Below, piece after piece: positions 25,495-33,779 of a stretch of 64,000 nt of DNA. The notes under the pieces are model-generated. The model did no database searches, was not told the DNA's origin, and saw only the letters and a list, made by a program, of their open reading frames with translations. The position numbers and the translations under genes are program-made. Each line of letters opens with the position of its first letter. Within the stretch, counting starts at the first letter, position 1. Source of the stretch: JABWBP01 sp964522165. Its GTDB lineage: Bacteria > Calditrichota > Calditrichia > RBG-13-44-9 > J075. The stretch is from contig CAZFVV010000009.1 of assembly GCA_964522165.1 (NCBI GenBank), positions 10,903 through 74,902 of the forward strand, written 5' to 3'.

Positions 25495-27153
25495 TCAAGG
25501 GGAAAAAAGATTCTTTGACGGCAGAATTACGCCTGTTTCTTGCGAGTAGCGATTCCAAATTTCAATCATTTCGTTACGGAGTTCCGGCATTTGCCCGGAT
25601 AAGTCAACTGTTTCGCCCGGGTCGTTTGCCAGATTATAGAGCTGCCAATCCTCTGGACCATACGGTTTGACCAACCATAGTAATTTGAAATCGCCTTTCC
25701 GAACGGCACGCATCCCGAACAACTCCCAACTCACAGCGGTGTCGTCTTTATGAACCACTTTGGCCTTTCCATTGAGTACAGGCAACATGGACTTGCCGCG
25801 AAGTGGCTCAATCTCGCGCCCCTTGTAGGATTTGCCGGGATGTGGCGTCCGCGATACATCCAGGATTGTGGAGGCTATATCCATGACGTGCGAAAAAGCA
25901 TCGCTCCGAGTGCCCGGTTTCTCGACACCCGGCCCGGCGATGATTAACGGCGAGCGAATCCCGCCTTCAGCGACAAACATTTTGAACATGCGAAAGGGCG
26001 TCATACTGACTTGGGCCCAGGCGGGTCCGGCCGCCATCCGTGAATACTGGCGACCAAGGTTTTCGAATCGGTTGTCAGAGTTTCTCTCGACCCAGGCTTT
26101 GTCGGTATTTGGGTATTGGTGCATATAGAGGCCGTTAGCCCCATTGTCCGAAAAGAAAATGACCAAGGTGTTCTCCCACTGGCCAGCCTTTTTGAGATGT
26201 TCGAATAACCTCTCCAACTGATGGTCAATGTTTGCGATCATGGCCGCATAAACCTCCATTCTTCGTGCTTCGAGCTTCTTCTGTTCGTCGGTCAGTTCCT
26301 CCCAGGCCGGGATAGTCGGGAGCCTTGGAAACGATTGCGCATCCGGTGCAATGAAGCCGAGGTGCTTCAACTGCTTGAGACGAGTTTGGCGGAGTTCGTC
26401 ATATCCCGCGTCGTACTTTCCCTTGTACTTGTCAATCCAGTCATCCGGGGCGTGTAAAGGGTCGTGTGGTGCTGTAAAAGCGAGATAACCAAAGAATGGC
26501 TGATCGGCAGGACATTCATCGAGATACTCAATCAACTTGCTGGTATAGAACTCAGATGAGTAGAAGCCCTTGGGCACATGAACGCGAACCCCGTTCTCGC
26601 GATAGATTGGCGTGTAGTTGGCATACATCATCCATTCATCGTCGAAATGGCTAGCGCCACCATTGAGCATTGTGTAAGCTTTCTCGAAGCCGCGTCGGGA
26701 AGGGTCTTGTTCGAGTTCTTCACCGAGATGCCATTTCCCGGCCATCGCTGTGAAATAACCGGCATCATGCAAGAGCGTAGGGATGCTCACAACCCGCTGA
26801 CTCAAATACCCTTCGTACCCCGGCTTGCCTTTCTGATTAGGCGTTATCGTTTCACCCATCGAACCTACCCCAGCAAGATGGTTATCCGTTCCGCTGAACA
26901 TCATCGCGCGAGTGGGTGAGCACGATGCCGAAGTATGAAAATCTGTAAACAGTATGCCGGACTTGGCCAGGGCGTCCAAGTTCGGCGTTTCAATCTCTCC
27001 TCCAAAGGGGGCAATATCAGAGTACCCCATATCATCAACTACAATGAGAAGAATGTTCGGCCTGGTTTCAGCAGCGCCAAAGGAACTGGCAGCTAAAAGA
27101 ATCAGCACAAAAAAATTGCGGAGTGATACTAGTTTAAAAGCAGGATGCATCAT
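25495..27153 (-). CDS. Secreted arylsulfatase-type sulfatase
   Basis: 552 aa type I sulfatase, hydrolysing sulfate esters in the periplasm or outside the cell. ATG 27153 (AAGGGGG five bases upstream) is followed by a signal peptide (FFVLILLAASSFGAAE). Metal ligands Asp40-Asp41 lie in IVVDDMGYSD. The formylglycine signature CSPTR starts at Cys78, so activation by an anaerobic or aerobic maturase is required; none is in the window. GKWHLG and the late SDNGAN segment complete the active site. The gene is visibly less GC-rich than its neighbours and sits between integron-like core sites, so it was probably acquired. The natural substrate (aryl or polysaccharide sulfate) is unknown. Confidence 0.92.
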   Translation of the reverse strand: MMHPAFKLVSLRNFFVLILLAASSFGAAETRPNILLIVVDDMGYSDIAPFGGEIETPNLDALAKSGILFTDFHTSASCSPTRAMMFSGTDNHLAGVGSMGETITPNQKGKPGYEGYLSQRVVSIPTLLHDAGYFTAMAGKWHLGEELEQDPSRRGFEKAYTMLNGGASHFDDEWMMYANYTPIYRENGVRVHVPKGFYSSEFYTSKLIEYLDECPADQPFFGYLAFTAPHDPLHAPDDWIDKYKGKYDAGYDELRQTRLKQLKHLGFIAPDAQSFPRLPTIPAWEELTDEQKKLEARRMEVYAAMIANIDHQLERLFEHLKKAGQWENTLVIFFSDNGANGLYMHQYPNTDKAWVERNSDNRFENLGRQYSRMAAGPAWAQVSMTPFRMFKMFVAEGGIRSPLIIAGPGVEKPGTRSDAFSHVMDIASTILDVSRTPHPGKSYKGREIEPLRGKSMLPVLNGKAKVVHKDDTAVSWELFGMRAVRKGDFKLLWLVKPYGPEDWQLYNLANDPGETVDLSGQMPELRNEMIEIWNRYSQETGVILPSKNLFSP

Positions 27154-27713
27154 ATTTTCCCCCTTATTAAGATTCTGCGAAACGTAAGTTAGCACTTATC
27201 GATGCTTCACAATTTTTGAGAGTGGTTTTGCGCATAACATTATAATTAGCTGCCAATTCCCTTTTTTGCGTCTCTATATCAAGTAGATGTCTTTTTCTGT
27301 TAATGCGGGTGGTGATACCGATCTATGATAAAGATACTTTTGTTTCATCTGTTGTCGAAATCTAATGAGGGAAAAGAACTTTTTCAAGAAGATAGATTTT
27401 TCGTAAAAGCGGCGGGCGAAAAATTATCCTTGCAAACATGGGAAAACCGTGTTACCGTAAAACCGGCTTAATAGAACCGGCCAGCCGGTTCCGCAAACGC
27501 CCCCCTGCAACAAAAACGCCGGAAAATGGTAGTAAAAGGGGTTTTGAAGGGAAACGCTATGCTGCGAACCGGAGAGTGGGAGAAACGGAGAATGGGAGAT
27601 GCAAGTCTCCGTTTCTCCGGCTCCCCCGCTCTCCGTTTCACCTTTTCAAATTCTCAAATGTCAGGTGATAGTACACCTTATACCCCTATACCTTAAGCTC
27701 TTGAGGAGAATTC
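27154..27713. other. Gap upstream of the sulfatase and metalloprotease genes
   Basis: 560 bp with no gene. It contains the integron-like boundary at 27231-27237, an AT-rich stretch to about 27450, and an inverted phrase repeat at 27569-27642 (GGAGAGTGGGAGAAACGGAG mirrored by CTCCGTTTCTCCGG). Both divergent promoters must lie here. Confidence 0.6.
27231..27237 (-). repeat. Second integron-like core box at the 5' side of the sulfatase
   Basis: On the minus strand this reads GTTATGC (6/7 to GTTRRRY). With its flanks it forms the 10-bp GCGCATAACA (27230-27239), the exact inverse complement of TGTTATGCGC at 25433-25442. No paired partner arms were found around it, so it is not a complete attC. 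Confidence 0.45.
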
Positions 27714-30398
27714 ATGCGCTGCCCCAATTACCTGTTCCTGCTGATCGCCATGTTCGCATTGGGCGCACTGCCCCGCCTGTTTGCCCAGGTTCCGGAAGTA
27801 ACCGTTACCGCGGAAGATTCTGCGAAAAAAGCGGAATCGAAAGAGGACGCGGAAAAGAAGAAAAAACCCAAAGGCAAAACCTTTGCAGAGGTGATCGAGG
27901 ATTGCGAGACCATCGCGGGGCTGTTTACCCTCTACCGCAATGAAAAAGAGGGCAAGGTTTACTTAGAGATCACGCCGGCCCAGTTCGAGACCGTCTATCT
28001 CTGCAACGTGACCCGGGAATCCGGCGACGGCGCCCTCTACGATGCCGGTGCGCAGCTGCAGGAGTTCCCCTTCTTCTTCAAACGGGTGGGCAACAACGTG
28101 CAGTTCATCGAAAAAAACCTGCGCTTCCGGGCCGATAAAGACGCCGCCATCGCCAGAGCTTTGCAACGCGACGTTTCTTACTCCATCCAGGGGAACGCGA
28201 AAATCCTCAGCGAGCCGCACCCGGAGCGCGGCAGCGTTCTGATCGAAGCGGAAGAGCTGTTCTTGCAGGACGTGGGCATGGTGGGGCAGGCGAACGGGGA
28301 TTCCAAAACATCCTACTCTTTCGACAAGAGCAACAGCTACTTTTCGATGCTGAAATCCTTCCCCCAGAACACCGAAATCGAGGCGACCCTGCACTTCAAG
28401 AGCAGCAAGCCCCAGCCGGTGTTCACCCTGGCGGATTCCCGCAGCATGGTGCACCGCTACCATTTCAGCCTCTCCATTCTGCCGGAAAGCGACTACCGCC
28501 CCCGCCCCGCGGATGACCGGGTGGGGCATTTCTACACCATGCACCAGGATTACAACTCCCTGCTGCGCGACGATCCTTACGAGCGCTACATCAACCGCTG
28601 GCTCTTGCAGAAATCGGAGCCGAAGCTGAAGCTTTCCAAACCCCGGCAGCCGATCGTGTTCTGGCTGGAAAATACCATCCCGGCGGAGTACCGCGAGGCG
28701 GTTCGGCAGGGAGTGCTGCTGTGGAACGCCGCGTTCGAGCGGGTGGGCTTCAAAGAGGCCCTGGAAGTGCGGCAAATGCCCGACGATGCGGATTGGGACC
28801 CCGCGGACGCCCGCTACAACACCATCCGCTGGATTGTGCAGCCCGGCGCGGCCTACGCCGTGGGACCCTCGCGCGCCAATCCCTACACCGGGCAGATTTA
28901 CGACGCCGATATTCGCATCAGCGCGGATTACCTGCGCTTCTATTTCCAGGAATTCGAACAGTTTGTTACCCCCACAGCCTGGATGAGCGCCGATTTCAGC
29001 CTCTTTTTCCCGGGGCCGGAATTGCCGGAAGCCCGCGCCGGGAGGGATTTCCCGTTTTTCTGCGACTTCGCCCGGGGATTTTCCCACCAATTGGCCTTCG
29101 GGCGCAGCCTGCTGAGCGCGCGCAGCGCCGGCAAGTTGGACAGCGCGGCGCTGCAAAAATTCGTCTATGACGCTACCCTCAGCCTGGTCGCCCACGAGGT
29201 CGGCCATACCCTGGGGCTGCGCCACAACTTCAAGGCCAGCGCCATACATAGCCTGGCGCAGCTCCACGACCGCGGGTTTACCCAAAAGAACGGGCTGACC
29301 GGCTCGCTGATGGATTATCACCCGGTCAACCTCTCCGCAGCCGGGCAAAGACAGGGGGATTATTTTCAAACCACCCTGGGGCCTTACGATTACTGGGCCA
29401 TCGAATACGCCTACACCCCTTACGACCCGGATTCCAAAATCAGCGAAAAGGAGATGTTGGAGCGGATCGCCCGCCGGGCAACGGAGCCGGAGCTGCGCTA
29501 CGGCTCCGATGAGGACGCTTTCGGCCTCTCGCCCCGCTCCATCGACCCCACCTGCAACCTCTGGGACATGGGCAGCGATCCCCTGGCCTATTACCTCCTG
29601 CGCCTGGATCTGGCGCAGGAGTTGTGGCAAAATCTGGCCAAAGAATTCGACCGGGAAGGGGAGCGCTACAACAAGCTGCGCCAGGCTTTCAATCAAGGGT
29701 TGATAGAATACGCCCTGGCCGGGCAGACCGCCGGCAAATACCTCGGGGGGATTTACAATTACCGCGACCACATCGGCGACCCCGGGGGAAGGCCGCCCTT
29801 CGAAATCGTGAAAGCGGAGAAACAGCGCGAGGCGCTGCAATTCCTGGTAGAGAAATTCTTCTCCCCCAATTCATTTGAATTCGATCCGGACCTCTTGAAC
29901 CGCCTGGCCACGGACCGCTACTGGGATTTCGAGGGCACGGTTTTCCGCATCTCCCGGCTGGACTACCCCATTCACGGGATCGTGCAGCTGCTCCAGGCCG
30001 CCGCGCTCTTCCGGCTCTACGATCCCCTGGTGCTGACCCGCATCCAGGACAATGAAATTCGCTTTCCGCGCGGCGAAACCCCCTTCACCATGGCGGAAAT
30101 GTTCGCGGGGCTGCGCGAGGCGATCTGGCAGGAAATTCCCGCGGGCGAGAACATTCGCAGCTTCCGCCGGGAGCTGCAGCGCATTCATTTGTACATTCTG
30201 GCCGAAATTGTAGTTAAATTCCCCGCCGGCGTTCCCCAGGACGCGGTCACATTGGCGCGGGCGGATTTGGTTAAAATAAAAGCGGAAATCGAGCGCCGCC
30301 GGGGCAGCGCCAACGCGGACGCCTACACCGAAGCGCACTTGCAGGAGAGCGCCGCTAAAATCGAAGCGGCGTTGAACGCGCGGATGGAAAGGCGGTAG
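27714..30398 (+). CDS. Secreted zinc-dependent metalloprotease (DUF5117/DUF4953 type)
   Basis: 894 aa. A signal peptide (YLFLLIAMFALGALPRLFAQ) is followed by a Lys/Glu-rich linker and then a large domain. The zinc site HEVGHTLGLRH (His494, Glu495, His498, His504) is the extended metzincin-like form HExxHxxGxxH. The N-terminal domain (about 100-260) and the region after the zinc site match the architecture of FCB-group proteins annotated DUF5117/DUF5118. Location is periplasmic or extracellular; substrate is unknown. ATG is preceded by TTGAGGAG. It has its own transcription unit, with a repeat after it. Confidence 0.88.
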   Translation: MRCPNYLFLLIAMFALGALPRLFAQVPEVTVTAEDSAKKAESKEDAEKKKKPKGKTFAEVIEDCETIAGLFTLYRNEKEGKVYLEITPAQFETVYLCNVTRESGDGALYDAGAQLQEFPFFFKRVGNNVQFIEKNLRFRADKDAAIARALQRDVSYSIQGNAKILSEPHPERGSVLIEAEELFLQDVGMVGQANGDSKTSYSFDKSNSYFSMLKSFPQNTEIEATLHFKSSKPQPVFTLADSRSMVHRYHFSLSILPESDYRPRPADDRVGHFYTMHQDYNSLLRDDPYERYINRWLLQKSEPKLKLSKPRQPIVFWLENTIPAEYREAVRQGVLLWNAAFERVGFKEALEVRQMPDDADWDPADARYNTIRWIVQPGAAYAVGPSRANPYTGQIYDADIRISADYLRFYFQEFEQFVTPTAWMSADFSLFFPGPELPEARAGRDFPFFCDFARGFSHQLAFGRSLLSARSAGKLDSAALQKFVYDATLSLVAHEVGHTLGLRHNFKASAIHSLAQLHDRGFTQKNGLTGSLMDYHPVNLSAAGQRQGDYFQTTLGPYDYWAIEYAYTPYDPDSKISEKEMLERIARRATEPELRYGSDEDAFGLSPRSIDPTCNLWDMGSDPLAYYLLRLDLAQELWQNLAKEFDREGERYNKLRQAFNQGLIEYALAGQTAGKYLGGIYNYRDHIGDPGGRPPFEIVKAEKQREALQFLVEKFFSPNSFEFDPDLLNRLATDRYWDFEGTVFRISRLDYPIHGIVQLLQAAALFRLYDPLVLTRIQDNEIRFPRGETPFTMAEMFAGLREAIWQEIPAGENIRSFRRELQRIHLYILAEIVVKFPAGVPQDAVTLARADLVKIKAEIERRRGSANADAYTEAHLQESAAKIEAALNARMERR

Positions 30399-30404
30399 GC
30401 AATG

Positions 30405-30492
30405 CAAAGTGAAAAGTGCAAAGTGAAAAGTTAGAAGTTAGAAGTTGCAAGTGAGAAGTGGCAAGTGAGAAGTGGCAGGTGAGAAGTGGCAG
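30405..30492. repeat. GAAGTGGCAAGTGAGAAGTGGCAGG phrase repeat
   Basis: Direct units of AGAAGTTAGAAGTTGCAAGTG and AGAAGTGGCA(A/G)GTG, seven or so in a row, then TGACGCGCG(C/A)AGCGC-type units up to porX. It is a low-complexity intergenic repeat, not a CRISPR (no constant spacing). Confidence 0.6.
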
Positions 30493-30627
30493 GTCACTAA
30501 GCCTGCCCTGATTTGAGGTGGGGAAATACAAATGACCCAAAATGACAGCGAAGCGAAATGGCCATAAATGACGCGCACAGCGCCAATGACGCGCGAAGCG
30601 CAATTGACACTTAGATAAGGAGTTTTC

Positions 30628-32187
30628 ATGAATCGAGCCAAAATTTTATGGGTGGATGACGAGGTGGAATTTTTACAGCCGCACATTCTCTTCCTGCGGG
30701 AAAAGGGATACGACGTGGACACCGCCACCAACGCGGAAGACGGGCTGGACTTGATCCGCAAACAGAATTTCGACCTGGTGCTGCTGGATGAGATGATGCC
30801 CGGCAAAGACGGCCTGAACGCCTTAGTGGACATCAAAAAGATCAATCCCGGCCTGCCGGTTATTATGATCACCAAAAACGAAGAAGAGAGCCTGATGGAA
30901 GACGCCATCGGGGCGCAGATCAACGACTACCTGACCAAACCGGTCAATCCCAGCCAGATTCTCAGCGCGGCGAAGAAAATTTTAGAATCCAAAGGCATCT
31001 CCCAGAAAAAATTCACCCGCGACTACACCCAGGAACTGAACAAGATCACCTTGCAACTGATGTCTCCCCTGGAGCCGGCGGAGTGGATCGATATTTATCT
31101 GCGGCTCTCCACCTGGGACGTGGAATTGGACGCGGTGGGCGATAAAGAGCTGCGGGAAATCATCCACAACCAGCGCCGGGAGTGCAACGTGGAATTCGGC
31201 AAATACATCGAGCGGAAGTACCTCGAGTGGGTCAACGCCGATAAGGATGAGCGCCCCACCCTGTCGGTGGACATTGTGGAAAAATACCTCTATCCCGATC
31301 TCAAGGAGGGGAAGAAAGTGGCCTTTTTCGTGATCGACTGTATGCGTTTAGACCAGTGGCTGGCGCTGGAAAAATATTTTTATCCCTACTACACTATTCA
31401 GAAGGATTATTACTTCAGCATTTTGCCCACCGCCACTCCCTTCGCCCGCAACGCCATTTTCAGCGGCCTGTTCCCCAGCGAGTTGGAGAAACGCTACCCG
31501 GAAATGTGGGAGCAGGGCGAAGACGACGATTACAGCCGCAACCGCCACGAAAACGAACTGCTCTACGATCACTTGCGCCTGTTAGGGTTGAAGCTGCGCA
31601 GCGAGCCGCGCTACAACAAGATCATCACCGTGGAGGAGGGGCGTAATTTAGAGAAGAACCTGGCCTCGCAATTAGACGCGCCGCTTCTGAGCGTGGTGGT
31701 CAACTTTGTGGATATTCTGGCGCACAGCCGCTCGGACCTGCCCATTCTCAAGGAAATCGCCCCGGATGAATCCTCCTACCGCTCCCTCACCCGCTCCTGG
31801 TTCGAGCACTCCTCGCTTTACACTATTTTCCAGAAGTTAGCGGAAAAGGACATCACCATCTACGTCACCAGCGACCACGGGAGCATCCGCTGCCTGCGCG
31901 GCACCAAAGTGTTAGGCGACCGGGAAACCTCCACCAACCTGCGCTACAAGTACGGGCGCAACCTCAAGGCGGACGCCAAGCACGCCTTTTTCATCGACAA
32001 TCCCATGGAAGGGAAACTACCCCGGCGCAATTTCAACATCAACTACATCGTCGCGAAGGAGGATTTTTACTTCGTGTACCCCACCAATTATCATAAATAT
32101 CTCTCCCACTACCGCGACAGCTTCCAGCACGGGGGCATTTCCTTAGAAGAAATGATCCTGCCGGTGATCAAGCTGCAGCCGAAATAG
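30628..32187 (+). CDS. porX: PorX-type response regulator with PglZ domain
   Basis: 519 aa. The receiver domain (1-120) has the acidic pocket Asp10-Asp11, phosphoacceptor Asp54 (LVLLDEMMPG) and the signal Lys in YLTKPV. A helical linker leads to an alkaline-phosphatase-fold PglZ domain (about 205-519; FFVIDCMRLDQW, YVTSDHG). In Bacteroidota PorX, with the kinase PorY and a sigma factor, controls type IX secretion genes, and its PglZ domain hydrolyses phosphate ester or oligonucleotide bonds. The presence of proteins with T9SS-like C-terminal tails in this window fits. No porY gene is visible nearby. Confidence 0.92.
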   Translation: MNRAKILWVDDEVEFLQPHILFLREKGYDVDTATNAEDGLDLIRKQNFDLVLLDEMMPGKDGLNALVDIKKINPGLPVIMITKNEEESLMEDAIGAQINDYLTKPVNPSQILSAAKKILESKGISQKKFTRDYTQELNKITLQLMSPLEPAEWIDIYLRLSTWDVELDAVGDKELREIIHNQRRECNVEFGKYIERKYLEWVNADKDERPTLSVDIVEKYLYPDLKEGKKVAFFVIDCMRLDQWLALEKYFYPYYTIQKDYYFSILPTATPFARNAIFSGLFPSELEKRYPEMWEQGEDDDYSRNRHENELLYDHLRLLGLKLRSEPRYNKIITVEEGRNLEKNLASQLDAPLLSVVVNFVDILAHSRSDLPILKEIAPDESSYRSLTRSWFEHSSLYTIFQKLAEKDITIYVTSDHGSIRCLRGTKVLGDRETSTNLRYKYGRNLKADAKHAFFIDNPMEGKLPRRNFNINYIVAKEDFYFVYPTNYHKYLSHYRDSFQHGGISLEEMILPVIKLQPK

Positions 32188-32193
32188 GGGGAG

Positions 32194-32297
32194 GGCGTGA
32201 AACGTAATGCGTATTCCGTTTTTTACGCAATACGCAATACCCTTCGACAAGCTCAGGGTAAACTCTTTTCCGTGTTACGTTTTACGCATCACGTTTT
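32194..32297. repeat. CGTAATGCGTATTCCGT phrase repeat (copy 2)
   Basis: Inverted runs of GTGAAACGTAATGCG and GTTACGTTTTACGCATCACG, with CCCTTCGACAAGCTCAGGG, itself an inverted repeat, embedded at the centre. It lies between porX and tsaE. Confidence 0.7.
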
Positions 32298-32336
32298 GCA
32301 AATAACAGAACCATCGATGCTCGCACAACTACGCCC

Positions 32337-32798
32337 ATGGCTGAACCGAGAAAACTGCTCCACCGCGCCCGGGTGAATTCTCCCGCTGAAACCGTCGCCC
32401 TGGCCCGTGAATTTGCCCGCTCCCTGGAACCCGGCGACGTGGTCGCTTTTTACGGCAACTTAGGCAGCGGGAAGACGTTTTTCATCCAGCAAATTTGCGC
32501 TTTTCTGGAAACCGCGGAAAATCCCACCAGCCCCACTTTTACCCTCATCAACCAGTACCACACGCCCGGGGATCTCTACATCTACCACTTCGATTTCTAC
32601 CGTTTGGAGCACGAGGCGGAACTGGTCAACCTGGGCTTAGAGGACTATTTTTACAATGAGCATCTCTGCTTGATCGAATGGGCGGATAAAATCCCCGCCC
32701 ACCTGCCGGAGCGGCGCTATGATATTTTCCTGGATTTTGTGGAGGGCGAGCCGGAGGCGCGGGAGATCCGGGTGTATCGGGTGGGGGGGAATTTGTAA
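32337..32798 (+). CDS. tsaE: tRNA N6-threonylcarbamoyladenosine biosynthesis ATPase TsaE
   Basis: 153 aa ATPase of the TsaB-TsaD-TsaE complex, which installs t6A at position 37 of ANN-decoding tRNAs. Walker A is GNLGSGKT (40-47), followed by the family's TSPTFTL segment and HFDFYRL; LIEWADKI is the conserved Walker-B-like region with Trp. Length is normal. The ATG at 32337 (CCC ATG GCT) lies just after repeat DNA. tsaB and tsaD are not in the window. Confidence 0.95.
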   Translation: MAEPRKLLHRARVNSPAETVALAREFARSLEPGDVVAFYGNLGSGKTFFIQQICAFLETAENPTSPTFTLINQYHTPGDLYIYHFDFYRLEHEAELVNLGLEDYFYNEHLCLIEWADKIPAHLPERRYDIFLDFVEGEPEAREIRVYRVGGNL

Positions 32799-32913
32799 AT
32801 ATTCTTCACAGGAAGCAAAGCGCCTCCGGCTCGCAAGCGTGAAAAAACGCTCCCGCGGTAAATGGTATGTTTTTTGAAAGAACCGCGCCCAAAACCGACG
32901 AGGAGTGTTTCGG

Positions 32914-33597
32914 ATGCGAATCAGGCTCATCGCTGCTGCGATTATTGTCGCCGCCTTTATCGGCGGCTTCACCACCCCCTCCGGCTTCAAATCGACCGAA
33001 GCAGGCTGCGCCGGCTCCGGCTGCCACGCCTTGCTGCCGGGGTTTTTCGAGCTAAAAACGCAGGATAACCTGAAAATCCGGGTTGTGCCGGACCCCGGCA
33101 TGAAGAAATCTTCCCTGGGCGCGGAGCTGCGCGACGAGCAAGGCCGGATCGTGGACTTGCAGGAAACCGGCGCCCCCTCGGAAATGGTTCTATACGCCCC
33201 GCGCCCGGGAAAATATCAAATCCTGGTCGGTTACCGGCTCAAGAACCTTTTCTGGGACTCCCTGTGGGTCGATCTGGCCCCCTCTACCGTCAATATCCCC
33301 ATTACCAGGTACGGCGCTTCAACCTTTCAACTATTTCCCCTCCATCCCCAAACCGTGAAGGACGGTTCCCTGGTTCGCTTCATCCTGCCCAATCACGCCG
33401 ACGCCGAACTCCTGCTCTACTCCACGACCGGGAAGGCGGTAAAAACCATCTTCCGGGGAAAACTGAGCGAAGGCATTCACGAAATCTACTGGGAAACCCG
33501 GGATGACCGCCGCCGCCCCCTGCCGCCCGGCAAATACCTCTGCCAGCTGCGAAGCGGGCGGCAGATGGTAGTGCAGCCGGTTTTCATCCGGCGGTAA
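32914..33597 (+). CDS. Secreted protein with CX4CH motif and FlgD-like C-terminal domain
   Basis: 227 aa from ATG 32914 (AGGAG eight bases upstream; GTG 32905 is an alternative). A signal peptide (RLIAAAIIVAAFIGGFTT) is followed by GCAGSGCHALLPGF, a C-x4-C-H motif that can bind haem c in some multihaem cytochromes. A beta-rich middle region follows, then a C-terminal segment (DAELLLYSTTGKAVKTIF, GIHEIYWETRDD, LPPGKYLCQLRSG) matching the FlgD-like/T9SS type A sorting fold. It is probably exported, perhaps surface-attached. Haem binding is only a possibility. The terminator at 33714-33755 follows it. Confidence 0.7.
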   Translation: MRIRLIAAAIIVAAFIGGFTTPSGFKSTEAGCAGSGCHALLPGFFELKTQDNLKIRVVPDPGMKKSSLGAELRDEQGRIVDLQETGAPSEMVLYAPRPGKYQILVGYRLKNLFWDSLWVDLAPSTVNIPITRYGASTFQLFPLHPQTVKDGSLVRFILPNHADAELLLYSTTGKAVKTIFRGKLSEGIHEIYWETRDDRRRPLPPGKYLCQLRSGRQMVVQPVFIRR

Positions 33598-33713
33598 GGG
33601 GATAGGGAAAAGGAAAAAGGAGAAAGGAGAAAGGATTAAGGAGGTGACTCCTGGGGAGCGGGAGTGACAAATTTCAGTTGCATAGTTCCCCTTCAACCCG
33701 TAAACTCCGCTGC

Positions 33714-33755
33714 AAAGACCTCAAAGGTTCCGGAAACCTTTGAGGTCTTTATTTA
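33714..33755 (+). terminator. Rho-independent terminator
   Basis: A 16-bp perfect stem (AAAGACCTCAAAGGTT 33714-33729, complement 33735-33750, 5-nt loop CCGGA) with TTTATTTATTT following on the plus strand. It is symmetrical and A-rich on the other side, so it may act both ways. It separates the gene at 32914 from the fusion gene at 33780. Confidence 0.85.
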
Positions 33756-33779
33756 TTTCCACAGAAACCGGCGCCGGCA

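Noticed and set aside
27963..29840. 625-codon open frame antisense to the metalloprotease gene
   Set aside because: It is a GC-bias shadow; the plus strand encodes an intact signal peptide and HEVGH zinc site, and the antisense frame has no family match.
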